The notes under the pieces are model-generated. The model was given only the letters and a program-made list of their open reading frames with translations. It was not told the origin of the DNA and did no database searches. A stretch of 64,000 nt of DNA from positions 36,883,195 through 36,947,194 of the forward strand of contig CM054138.1 in assembly GCA_028751875.1 (NCBI GenBank), given 5' to 3'. Below, piece by piece: positions 29,931 to 41,060 of this stretch. Each line of letters starts with the position of its first letter. Within the stretch, counting starts at the first letter, position 1. This DNA comes from Rapana venosa (taxonomy: Eukaryota > Mollusca > Gastropoda > Neogastropoda > Muricidae). A program made the position numbers and the translations under genes.

Positions 29931-30869
29931 ATATTGAGTGAGTGAGCAAAGAGGCAAACTCAGTCCCATTCATTCTCTTAAGTCAAAAGTACTACGAAAC
30001 GGGACCAAACACATGACTGCAGACTCCGCCCTGATGAGTTGGAATGAAAGACTTAAACAAAGGCTTTCACAGCCAATCTAAAGCTACTTTTGCACTCAAG
30101 TTGTTTGTAAATACAGCTCACCTTTTGGTTTCCACTTACCCCTTGACTTGTGTGCCCCAAATCTTTATTTAAGCCAGAAACCCCCAATAGCTGCACATGC
30201 AAGAACCAACAGAGGTATCACCAATAGCTATGCCACATAATATGAAAAGGAACGAAGCCATTTGAATACTTCAATGGGGCTTTAAGAGCAAGGGAGATAT
30301 GACAACGCTTTTTTCTGATCCATATGCATCGCCAAGAACCAGTATACGGGGAAGGAATAAGAATTTTACTCTAATCATACAAATTTTTAATTTTTGTCTT
30401 TTTTTTTTTTTGTTCTTTTTAATTTTTTTTTTTCTTTTTTTGTATTAGGGGTGGGGGGTGGTGGGGGGGGGGGTCTTTTTTTCAGTTAGACTTTTTCTTT
30501 CAAAAGATATCTGCTAATATTTAAAGGAAAAAAAAGCACCCAAAATTTGATCTTTGGTCATGATGCCCACTGAGCATTTTTTATTTTAAAATTTTTATAC
30601 TTTAAAATATTTTCTCAGGTACTTGGCATAAGTTTTTTTTGTTTTTTTTGTTTGAAAAAAATTACGGGCTTTTTTAACTGGGCTTTAAAAAGATTTTTTT
30701 CTTTTTGAAACACATAATTGATAAAACTCTTATAAAACAAATAATAAAAAAGTAGTGTATTTTTCCAAACCTCAATTTTGATACCGTTTAGGGTGGGGTG
30801 GAATAGCCATTTTAAAAACAGGTATTGTTTATAAAAAACACTTTGTATTCTTAGATTACTTCTTGTGTT
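29931..30869. other. No gene recognised; T and G homopolymer tracts
   Basis: Unassigned. Long T runs at about 30390-30445 adjoin a G-rich tract at 30448-30473. A minus frame (30615-30884) is Lys/Phe-rich low-complexity translation. Confidence 0.5.
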
Positions 30870-30955
30870 TAGACGCATATGCACAGGGACGGATGTAAAA
30901 AAGCACTAAGTGTTTTTTTCCATTTTTCTCGTATAAAAAAAAAAAAAAAAAAAAA
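30870..30955 (+). repeat. SINE-B fragment, 3' part
   Basis: Contains GACGGATGTAAAAAAGCACT and TTCCATTTTTCTCGTATA followed by an A run. The block order matches 4654-4828. The sequence is degraded with homopolymer-type changes. Confidence 0.6.
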
Positions 30956-32477
30956 ACAACTTTTTACCTTTTTTGCTGCCTTTAGCATCTGAAAAAAATT
31001 AAAGTGCAAAAAATTTAGACACTTTGTGTTACCGGGATGATTCTCTTTCATCTCAGATTTCATTTTTTAGTTTGCATAAATTTTGGTGGCGTCGAGCGAT
31101 GCCTATAGAGGGGCGACTGTTCAGTCCCTTTTAAACTTACTACAGTCCCTCAGTTCCCCCCACTTAAATGGGTATCTGCCCGTTATCGAGACAGAGAAGG
31201 AAGCAGTGAGGGAGGGGAGACAGTCGATGTTCAATACCCGGCCCCTTAGAAAACCGGGTTCTGACTCCAGACAACTGCGTAAAAGTTAGGGGAACACTTT
31301 CCCCTTTGCCTGTTACTGAGTGTGGAAAGGGTAAACAGGGTTTTGGGAATTTGTTTTTTTCTAAGTCGGGTATCATTTTTTTATAGTGTTCAATACCTTC
31401 CTGTCTATTATTCGTTTCACTGCATTTGTGAATAATTAAACACCAAAAGAGAAGAAATTTTAATTGCGAATCTTATTTCGAAATACATTAGAATCAAGGG
31501 ACCGCATCTGTGAACAGATCTCGGGGTGGGTGGGGGTTCAGGGGGTGAGGAGATTCAACCGAAGTGAAAGTGATACCCAATGCACAGACGTTTACTTCAC
31601 TGAAAAACTGACCTCAAAACATCTGTGATTCACCCCGTCTTCCTATTTCCTTTCCTCAGCATTCATTTTGGGGAATGCTGCTTGTTATTGAAAGTGGGGG
31701 TGTCCCCCGCACCCAAAACTTTTGACTTCCAGTATCACCCGGGACTGAGAATGACCACGCCTAACAATGCCAACATATAACTTTTATAAATTGGGGAAAG
31801 AAAGTCCATAATGTGGGGGAAAAAAAAAAAACCAACCTTGATATGGTGAATTTCTTGTGTGCTTTTTTTTTTTCTTTTTAAATGCAATAACGAAAGAATA
31901 GAATAATATTTTCGAAAAGTTACTTTAAAAACAAAAAATTGAAGATACTTTGTGTTAGGGTAGGGTTTAACAAAAAAGAAAACACAAAGTGCAGAAGCAC
32001 TGCTGCTTAGACCACCACTGCTTGGGGGGAAAAGAACAGAAAGGTACATTTTTGCACAACGTTAATACAGTATGCCACTTCTGCAGAACATAAAAACAGT
32101 CATTGCACACACCATTAATTTTATATCAGTTTTTTTTTTGTAGAACATAAAAAGAATTTTTCACACACACCATTATATTTGCGTTTGTAGAACTGAAAGG
32201 TATCATTGTCCCCAACCTTTTTATCAAAGGCTGCACAGGTCACAAGAGTTGAATAGCAAATCTTTATTACTTTTGATGACAGTCCTTAATCATGAAAGGG
32301 TAAATTCTTTTCGAGGATTTGGGGCTTGGAAGGGGGACTAGTTTCTAGGGAAATTTTGGGTGGGGGGGGGAAATCCTAGACAAGGGAGAGAGAGGAAGGG
32401 ATGCACCGAGGGAGAAGCAGATGTGAAAAAATGGTAGAGGTCAGAGAACAAGGCAAGAATCTTCAGAATACAAACAT
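30956..32477. other. No gene recognised
   Basis: Mixed sequence with homopolymers. A 68-codon plus frame (31083-31289) has no recognisable domain. Two approximate 57-base-spaced repeats (GCAGAACATAAAAA near 32083 and GTAGAACATAAAAA near 32140) lie at 32083-32180. G-rich words occur at 31524-31540 and 32340-32365. Confidence 0.45.
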
Positions 32478-33907
32478 CTATCCTTTCCCCTATCTACGAC
32501 CGTGGGGCACCCTCAACGACTCAACAAACCCTTCCCCCCATTCCCCCTCAGTTTTTGCCCTTTTTCAGGTTTTGTTTAGTTCTAGCCTGTCCATTCGCTG
32601 ATGTTATCCACCCGCTCTTCCTTTGGGCTACCCCTTCTTTTTCCACCTTGGGCGTGCCTGGGAAAACTGTCTTTGCAATCCTTTGGGTCTTTGACATCCC
32701 ATACCATTTTAATTTTCCGCTTTTTTCACGGGTCGTTAGAAGGTTCTCAAGGGTCCAATGGTTTGCTAGATTTTGTTAGCATGCTTTTTTGCTTATGTGG
32801 TCTTTGTAGGAGAGCCAAGGAGTCCCGAAAGCATCTCATCTCCACCACCTGTATTCTTCTCCTCCAAATTGCAGTCAGGGGCCCTGATTCACAGGCATAA
32901 CAGAAATAGGGTATACAAGGGACACATTAGCTGATCTTGGAGATAAAGTGAGATATTTTACTCTCCAGATGTGTTTTTGTTTGAAGTGCTGTTATTGTCG
33001 TGCAGTCCGCATACTACTTCTGGGTTGGATCCCTGGTCTGATACAAAGGTCCCCGGGCTTTTAAACTTGAAATGTTTCCAGCTTTTGGTCATTAACCCTG
33101 ATATCGTGCTAATGCCGTTTTTGTTATTATCATCAGTTTGGTCTTCTCTCACTGATTTCCAGCCCTAGTTTTTGGGGGCCTTATTCAGGGGTTCTTTAGG
33201 CTGGCAAGTTTCTTTTTCTGATCCTGCATTTCCTCAAGTCATCCAAAGCGGAGTTTTTTTGATCGTTCTGCCCCCAAGCGACTGATCCTTCTAGTTTCCC
33301 GGGATCAGCCATGTTCTCCAAGGAAGATGTTGAAAAAGTGGTGGATAAAAAGCCCCCTTTCTCCAAATGTTTTTTCAACCATTTCCAATTTTATTAGTAC
33401 ACGCCCTGGGGCCTCGCGTACAGGTTTGATGACTCATCAGGTTTCATTGATGCTGTACAAATTCAGGTTGCCCACAAAGCTCATGCCACACCCTGTCAAA
33501 TGCCCTTAAAACCCATAAAACAGGTAAAGGCTTGTGATGTTGAAGGTACGCTCACATAGAATCGAAGTTGAATATCTTTCTGTTTTGCTGCGCCCTGCTT
33601 AAAAACCCCTTGTTTCCCCACAATGATGGTCGTGCTTGTGGCTTCAGTCTATCAAAATATCGCCATGACCTTCTTGGTGGCATATGAGGCTGATTTTGGG
33701 GGTAAATGGCATTGTTGTAGATTTTCTTTTTTTGGGGGGGGGGGATGATGAAGACGTGCCATGGGTTTTTCCATTTTCCTGTCTCCAGATTTGTTGCAGA
33801 TTCTTAGTAGGGGGGCTGTCATGGTTTTCCCCCCTACTTTAACCAACCAGCAGGGGTTGGGAACCCTTTTGAGTCTGTGCAAGAACAGTGCTATAAAAAA
33901 TTCCATT

Positions 33908-34011
33908 TATTATTATTATTATCTGAGCGCTTTGATTTGTTGCTTTTACAAGATTCAGCGTATATAAATTCCATACATTATTATTATCATTATTATTATT
34001 ATTATTATTGC
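33908..34011 (+). repeat. Isolated tail module (SINE-A-type) inserted in NLR-1
   Basis: GAGCGCTTTGATTTGTTGCT, ACAAGATTCAGCG and TATATAAATTCCATACATT are followed by a long ATT repeat to 34011. An ATT repeat also precedes it (33908-33921). It lies between the endonuclease and RT of the minus-strand NLR-1. It matches the 3' tail of the SINE-A at 54062-54110 and the piece at 7759-7810. Confidence 0.72.
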
Positions 34012-34023
34012 TGTTTCAGTTAC

Positions 34024-34922
34024 TGCTGTATTGAAACTATTTGTCAGTGTATCTATGTCTGAGTCTATCACAGTGAGTGCTGCAAACTTTCCACCTATCC
34101 TTGCTTGAAAAATTTCTACTACCTCTGGGTCCTTCAGCTTCTCGAGGTAAAATTTGATCCTGATGTTGTTCCGCTTGTGGATTTTCTTTAGACGAAGTCG
34201 GAAAGTCATCATCACAAGATCATGATCACTCCCTATGTCTGCTCCTGGAAAACTTCGTGTCTGTGTGATGTTAAGATCATGATCACTCCCTATGTCTGCT
34301 CCTGGAAAACTTCGTGTCTGTGCGATGTTAACGCTAGACTGAAACCGTCTTTTCACCATGATATAGTCTATTTGGTTGTGGTGTACTCCATTTGGGCTAT
34401 GCCATGTCCATTTTCTGGATTTCTTGTGTGGGCCAAGTGTATTCACTAGCTGGAGGTGGTTGTTACTGGCAAACTCCAGGAGTCTCAAGCCTCTTTCATT
34501 TGATTGGTTTATTGCAATGTGGCCCACAAACGCCCTCCCAATCTTTCCATTGCATCTTCTCCTACCTTGGCGTTCCAGTCACCTTGCACAACAAGGATGT
34601 CTTTCTTGGGAGTTTGATTCAGAACCTCTTGTAGCTGGTCATAAAATTCTTCTATGGCTTCATCTGTGCAGTCTGATGTAGGGGCGTATGCCTGTATTTA
34701 CAGTTATGTTAAGGGGGTTGCTCTCAGTCGGATGGTAATAAGTCTGCTGGACACAGGCTGACAGCTCATGACGGTGTTCACGGTGTCTTTGTGAACGAGA
34801 AACCCCACACCGTGTTCATTTTTTATCCTGTTTTTCCACTGTAGTATAATTTGTGGTCTTCCTGGGTCGTTGTTTCTCCCACGTTTTTCCACCTTACTTC
34901 GCAGAGCCCAAGGATGTGCCAT
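34024..34922 (-). pseudogene. NLR-1 endonuclease with a duplicated catalytic motif
   Basis: The upper frame (34704-34922) has WKNRIKNEHGVGFLVHKDTV and SSRLITIRLRATP. A shift follows, then a GDWNAKVGED-type motif near 34600, then the frame 33955-34527 with NERGLRLLEFASNNHLQL, SRKWTWHSPNGVHHNQIDYI and the catalytic GADIGSDHDL. That last motif is present twice: a 57-bp unit (34218-34274, 34275-34331) is tandemly duplicated in frame, giving two copies of TRSFPGADIGSDHDL. The APE-type fold needs one; an extra 19 residues next to the active site would probably disrupt it. The frame ends in an ATT repeat at the tail-module insertion. Confidence 0.82.
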
Positions 34923-35045
34923 TGATATCTGGACATCTCATGTGTCAGTTCTTCCACTTTGCCTGCAGCTCTTAGTGTCCGTACATTCCATGTGCCCAAA
35001 GATAGTGTTGTTTCGGCACGGATTTTGCTGTGTTTTAGAGATAAA

Positions 35046-36028
35046 GAAGACTATTCTCACTTTGGAGGATTGGTGGCTTTGGAAAAAAAACTTATTTTTC
35101 TGACAACACATATAACCTAAAGTACCTCACCATTTCTTTTGGTTTTGTTTTTGGCTCCCATACCTGTATGTCTTCCTGCTTTGGTATGACTGTTCCATTT
35201 TGTTTCAAAGGTGAAAGAAATTAAAAGGAGCAATAAATTAATCACCCATACCAATTAATTAGTTTAGGTTAAAAACAGAAGGAACCAAAAAAGCCAGGAA
35301 ATCATATTATGTCCCGCTTACTTTGTTGATAAAAGATTATTTTCTTCTTCTTCTCTTGTTCACTTTTTACACCATCAGATGTGTTTTGGAGAAATCATGG
35401 CAAGTCCTTTTCAGCTCCTCTCGTGGGCCACACAGCTTAGAATGCAGGGCCAAAAAGATCACTTGAAAGAGGAGCGGGAAGGGAGAGGTGGGGTGTAGAG
35501 TGGGGTGGTAGTTTTATAATCCATCAAAATCTCAAAATCAACAGCCATTAGCCCCCTCCCCCACTTTCCTAAAATCACTGAAGGAAAAATGGGTCAGATA
35601 GTTGTGGTGGAGGGTCACAAATGAGCTTTTTGATTCTTTTAAAAGGATGTGCCAGAAAGGCCTTTTTTGGCTTTTAATTATTGAAAAACAAGATTCCTTT
35701 TTGTTTCACATTTAGGGGAATTACTGTTTTGATAAAGAGATGTTGGTATCACTCGTTCTTGGTTGTTGCTATGTATAATGTAGAAAGTTGATAATAGGTA
35801 AGCATAGTATGGTCAGATTTGGATTGTTTGATCTTACACTTAAATGTTTTTCTTAGAATGCACACAGACAAGGAGGGCTGAACAAACTTGTGAAGTCCTA
35901 TTTTTTGGTTTCGTCTGTAGACTTTCAGACAAGGGAGCTGTGGTGGAGAAGAGAAAAATGCCAAGAACCCTCTTGGTTATGATGTTTTATGGCAGCAATT
36001 GCACTTTTCCTTGACCAAATGGTTTTTG

Positions 36029-36059
<31 letters not shown>

Positions 36060-36848
36060 TGTGTGTGTGTGACAGACAGAGAGAGGTGTCTTGTTGTGTG
36101 TATGGTTTTTGAATCAACAGAGCATTGACCATCATGAAAATTTGAAAAGACAACTGCATTTAATGCTGTCCTATTTGCACATGTAGGTCTGGATTTTGGT
36201 TTTTTATGCAAGAGTCTTGGATTTTTTGGTGTAGGCCTTGTTTTGTTGGTTTGTTGTTTGTTGTTTTTTTTTTGGGGGGGGGATGCTGTTTTTTGGAGGT
36301 TTTTTTGGTTTGGGTTTTTTTTTTTGGGGGGGGGGGGGTGGGGGGGGGATGGAAGCATTTTTCTTTGGTTTTGATGCTGTTCAAACACTACGCCATCAGT
36401 TCTGGTATGAAAGTGTGGTATGTGTGGATTAATACCGAACTGATTTTTTGATGGAGAGAGAGAGTGTGGTTTCTTTTTAAAACTTTTTCCCCAGTTTGAG
36501 TGATGCAAGTGGTGTGTGTGTGTGTGTTGATAAATGGAACTTGTTTCCTTTGCAATTTTTTCAAGGTTTTTTCTGTGGTCAGGATTTTGTTCGCTCTTTT
36601 GATTTTTGTTGTTTTTTTTTTTGATTTTTTGTCACTTTGAACGATTATGATTTTTTATGCATTTCCCCCCTATAGTTTTGTTTTTTTTTCTTTTTTGTGT
36701 TACAAGCTACCAAACCCAAAATGTATGGCAATGTGTTTTGATAAAAGCAATATGTTCTGTTGAACTTGGCACTTAATAAAAAATTGAAGTTTTTTACTCT
36801 GGAGATATTGTCATGAGTGAGAATGGAGAGAGAGAGAGAGAGAGGGGA

Positions 36849-36882
<34 letters not shown>

Positions 36883-37404
36883 TGACAGTGGTTATTGTGA
36901 TTAGACACCTTAAGCCCATACCCCAAAAGGGGGCTGGGTGACAGAGACACTCTAAATAAACATAAAACCATGCATCAACAATCAACACAGAGGAAATTTA
37001 AACATCCAAAAAAATGGATTCCAGATCAGGGATTTAGAAAAAGATTTTTTTTTTTAATTGCTGGTTGTAGCAGAAATTAGTTTTAAGGTAAGCTTTTTCA
37101 CTAACAGCAGCCATGAACTTTCCTTTTCAATTTCCTTTCTGAAGTTTTGCCCACAGCTGCACTAATCTCTTTACATCTTTGACGGAACAACACAGGCTGT
37201 CTTCTTTCTTGTTTGATTCACAGACAGCTACCTTTATTTTATTAAAATAAAAATTGTTTTCCATTCTTCAGTAGAGCTCTGAATTTCACCAGTGGTGAGA
37301 TTTTACATACCCACACTTAACCTAGCATTAAGATAGCCACATTTGGGGGTGTTGTCTAAACATGACGTCAGTGTGCTTGCATTTTTAAAGACTGTGATCC
37401 CTTT
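35046..37404. other. No gene recognised; GT, GA, T and G tracts
   Basis: Tracts: GT 36030-36072, T/G runs 36255-36350 (including G runs at 36275-36282 and 36327-36349), GT 36513-36527 and GA 36822-36876. CDS-like frames here translate simple repeats. No domain signal was found on either strand. Confidence 0.55.
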
Positions 37405-37525
37405 CTTCTGGCATGCAATGATCTACTCTTCCTAAAGGCAGACCAGTTTTAACATGTGCACAAGATGTTCTGCATGCATTTGTCAGCAGACTTCTGTTTG
37501 TTTTCTCAATCTGAGGGACTTTTGG
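37405..37525 (-). repeat. SINE-B fragment, head half
   Basis: GGCATGCAATGATCTACTCT, ACATGTGCACAAGATGTTCT and GCATGCATTTGTC match, in order, the head half of the SINE-B at 45225-45340. The tail half is missing. Diverged. Confidence 0.55.
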
Positions 37526-38803
37526 TGAGTGGAGTCAGTACTGACATTAACTCCAGGGGAAAATACCCTTGAAACAGGTGGTGTTCACTACTTTTTTTGT
37601 GTGGTTGTAAATGTGATTGTCATGGGAGGCAATTTTGTCTGCTGGTCAGGAAAAAAGTATTTCATTAAATGATTATTCCATCTAGGATGATTGATCAGAG
37701 GAGTTTGCTAAACTCTTTAAGTCAGTACTTTTTCTTACCAATAGAAATGTAAATGATCTAACACAATAACTAAAATAGTGAAAAGCTGTCATGTCACCAT
37801 ATTTAGCTTTTTCGAAACGCACTTTCTTTTAGCCATTAAAAACTTGGGCCTTGAGCATATTAGCTGAATATCAAGAAGACAAGTGCCAAGTGCAATATTA
37901 AAAACTCAAAGCAGCAAGAGGTTTATCCCGCTGAAAAATTCTGCAAACACTCAGTGTCACTGAATAAAAATGGAAACAGCAAAGGAAACACAAAACAAAA
38001 ATAATACACCCCCCCCCCCCCCCCAACAAAAAAAAACATTATAGTTCAATAAGCCCTTTGACTCACTCATCCCACCTGGGAATCACTGTGAGATTGTAGA
38101 AGTTTGCATGTATGAAACATTGATTCTTTTCAATTACCTTGCACATAGGCAGCCATATTCCAACTTCATCAGATTTTTGTCTCATCTAAAGAAGAGTGCT
38201 ATGGAAGAGGTTGTCATGACTGAAGACAATATCAACATACCTTTTAAAGTGTAAGAACATGTTAACCAATATAGACCTTGGCACTTTAGGTACATCAATG
38301 ACTGACAACCCAGGCCAGTGAGAGAACAAAAATACAGGGAAGAAAAGGAGGCCCTGAACTGTCACTGAGGAGAGCAGTCATAGTTTTACTGGAGAGGTTT
38401 CCTCTGGCAACAGACAAGACCGATGAATGTAACTCAAGGGTCTGTCAACTCACTGCTATCTTTAAGAAAGAATTCAAGGCGAGAGTGCACAAGGAAGGTG
38501 TACATTATCGCTGAGAAAGACTATTTCTCGGTTATCAAGAGGGATGAAGATGAAGACACATGCTTTGTCAGTTTGTGTCTCATGCTGAGTGAAGACCAGG
38601 GTTGAAAGCCAACACCAGCCATGCCATGTATTGTGACCAATGGCATGTGTCCCTCATATTTTATCCAGTCTGGGGTCATCAGTCTTGTCCAATGAGTCCA
38701 GTTTTTTTATCCTTAGGCTTTTCCTGCAGCCACAGAAAGGCATAGTGATTGATGGTAATGCTGCATAGTGATGTTAGTTTTGTTGATGATGTTGATGATG
38801 ACC

Positions 38804-38843
<40 letters not shown>

Positions 38844-39511
38844 GAAGAGATGAGATAGAGAGAGAGAGAGTGAGAGAGTGGAGAGAGAGAGAGGACTGCA
38901 TTAAATGAATTATGGCCTGCGAAATAATTCTGTGAGGACTTATCAAAACAATTTTTTCACCTAAGTGGTAAACATTTCCCTGCACATAAAACTGCACAAT
39001 CCACAAAACAGTACTGCAAATAACGTTGCCCTGGTGTGGCATCTCTTAGAGCTGAATCAAAACACTCATGCCACGTGGAACAGAGGGATATAGCATACAT
39101 GAAGGACAAAGTGTGACCATCTTGTAGGCTTATCACATCTGTTTTATTACTGAAGATCATAGGCTATACTATACATTCTAAATTGTGTTTTTCTGTCATT
39201 TCATTAATTGTTTTTCATAGTTAATAAGACTTAACACCTACATTGTATTTAAAATGTCACTTTAGGCCGTCAGGTACATAGTTCCTGATGGCCAGAGGGG
39301 GTATACGGCCGTTTTTAGCCGGAATGGCTGGTTCATCTTCTTCCGTTGGTCCAGATTATTTGCAGTAGGTAGTGGGACTACAATAAACTATTGGCGAGAA
39401 AGAACTAATATGATATGGTAACAGCTTCGAGAAGTGACCTATAACATCAAAGGATTTTTGGCTTGTTTTGTGTAGTTATTTCTTCGTTGTTGTAAATTCT
39501 GTTTCCTCTGT
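37526..39511. other. No gene recognised; C run and GT/GA microsatellites
   Basis: C run 38009-38024, GT tract 38806-38838 and GA tract 38840-38894. A 60-codon plus frame (38423-38605) is hydrophilic but matches nothing I know. Otherwise unique-looking AT-rich DNA. Confidence 0.5.
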
Positions 39512-39890
39512 AAGGTGGACAGGGGTCTAGAGGTAACCCAACCTGCCTAGAAAGCAGAAAGTCCGAGATTGTTTCCGTATGTGCCCCAAACTTTCCTACC
39601 ACTGACTAGATTGCTGTCTTTGGGATGAGACCGTAAAACGAATCATGAGTGCAACACCACATTGAGTGCATTGTAAAGAATAATGGCAGCAAGAGAGGTT
39701 TTGTCACTGGAAAGACTGTAGAAAAAAATCACTCTGATGCTCAAAGGGAAACACATATACACGCAGACAAGAAAAGAACACATATAATGGGTGGTGCTGC
39801 TCTTGTGGCGACGCGCTCTTTCCGGGGTGAACAGGCCGAAATTTCATGCAGAGAATTATGCTGTGACTTTAAGTAGGCATTGCAAATAGA
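39512..39890 (+). repeat. SINE-A copy, plus strand, with head
   Basis: The head has GGTCTAGAGGTAACCC (box-A-like, 39523-39538), then CCTAGAAAGCAGAAAGTCC. The B box is weak. The core has GGATGAGACCGTAAAACG, GTCACTGGAAAGACTGTAG, ATGGGTGGTGCTGCT, GCGACGCGCTCTTTCC and TTCATGCAGAGAATTATGCTG, in the same order as the other SINE-A copies. The short plus frame at 39649-39876 lies wholly inside it and is not a gene. It lacks the (ATT)n tail module. Confidence 0.8.
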
Positions 39891-40444
39891 AAAGAAAATA
39901 AGCCTATTATAAATGCACTGTTTCAGCCCTCACAGATTGTTCAGTATCTTCAATTTACCTCGTGTGTGTGTTGTAGTGTGTGTGTAAATGGAAATCAACC
40001 TCCCACCCCCACATAAGTTACAACAAATAGGCTACGTATTCTTCTTTGTCGTAAACTAGAACAGCAACTAGTCTTAGTATTATCTGTGTTGATGACAATG
40101 TGATTGTTCTTCCGATAAGCGCCTGACAAGTCAGGCACCAGTGCATCCGACTTTCCGGCGTAGAAAACATTCGGTCATATCTTAAGTATATTACCTTGAA
40201 GGAAAAAATAGACATGAAGGAGATGACAGGAAGAAAAGGAATGAGGCAGACACAAAGAGTGGGATAGATAAAGTTCCATACATTATTCTTATTATTATTT
40301 TTATTAATAGTGAATTAATTTGCAAAGAAGTTTTCAGAAAGATGGGGATGATATTTTTCTGACAGCTCCGGCTTTCCCACGGGTACGGTCCTGCCGTTCC
40401 TGGCATAACAATGGCCACGCCAAACAAACACTGGACATATAATT
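39891..40444. other. No gene recognised; small hairpin and ATT-rich piece
   Basis: GCCTGACAAGTCAGGC (40121-40136) is a perfect 7-bp stem with a 2-base loop. At 40271-40310 the words GTTCCATACATTATTC and ATTATTATTTTTATT resemble the tail module in plus orientation. Nothing else assigned. Confidence 0.45.
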
Positions 40445-41060
40445 CTTTTAGTCAGACATTTAATCTAATTCTTACCTTTTTTCTTTTCTTTTTGAGGGGG
40501 GAGGGAGGGGGGGGGGGGGTGGGGGGGGGGGGGGGGGAGAGAAACTTATGGCTTACTGTACATTTGTGTTCTTTTTTCTCCGAGGCTGCTACTGTAGGCA
40601 TTACTACACTAATTGACAGGCTTCGATATTGACCATACACGCCTAGGCTACTTCTACTGATTTTGCTACTCGTTACTACTCCTACTCTTCTACTCTAGGA
40701 ATACTTTTTTCTTCTGCTGCTGCTACTATTACTACTGCCTACTCGCTCGTTTTTTACTTACTACTATGCTGCTGCTGCTGCTGCTGCTGTGCTAATATCA
40801 CATGCTGCTTCTCATGCTAAACTGCTGCCACTTCTACTATTAATTCTGCGCTGCGCTGTGCTGTTGCTCTTGCTGCAATACATCTACAAACTACAACTAT
40901 CTAATACTACTACTATACTACTACTGCTGCTGCTGCTGCTGCTGCATGTGCTAACTATACTATTACTGCTGCTATACCTATTGCCTCCTGCTGCTGCTTG
41001 CCTTTGCTTACTTTTCTTCTTCTTCTTCTTCTTCTTACTACTACTACTTCTATTTTCGTG
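40445..41060. repeat. G-rich tract followed by a 400-bp compound CTN trinucleotide repeat
   Basis: 40497-40537 is almost pure G with single A or T breaks. From about 40650 to 41058 the plus strand is dominated by CTA, CTG and CTT triplets in blocks (CTG array at 40771-40789, CTG at 40923-40945, CTT at 41016-41036). The frame reads as Leu-rich protein in one phase (40789-41091), which is a repeat artefact. Confidence 0.85.

Larger units (their letters stand above)
32478..35045 (-). mobile_element. NLR-1 near-full-length copy, EN plus RT, corrupted and split by a tail module
   Basis: Minus-strand order: endonuclease start at about 35000 (GTWNVRTLRAAGKVEELTHE-like, then GLCEVRW), endonuclease core 34130-34922, insertion 33908-34011, RT entry and fingers 33640-33900 (KKENLQQC), palm about 33300-33520 (AFDRVWHE; GFLSTTFFNIFL), thumb to C-terminus 32490-33130. 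The lower part aligns with 2-649. RT frames are badly broken and carry many neighbour-copy base changes, whereas the endonuclease part is much cleaner. The 3' tail at 32478-32495 is TATC-type, the complement of the TAGA tail in the other copies. Confidence 0.8.

Noticed and set aside
38423..38605. 60-codon hydrophilic plus frame as a host exon
   Set aside because: No splice-like borders in phase and no recognisable domain; support is weaker than for 9695-9820.
39523..39570. tRNA gene at the SINE-A heads
   Set aside because: Box A is good but box B is weak, no cloverleaf could be folded, and the motif is always attached to the SINE-A core.
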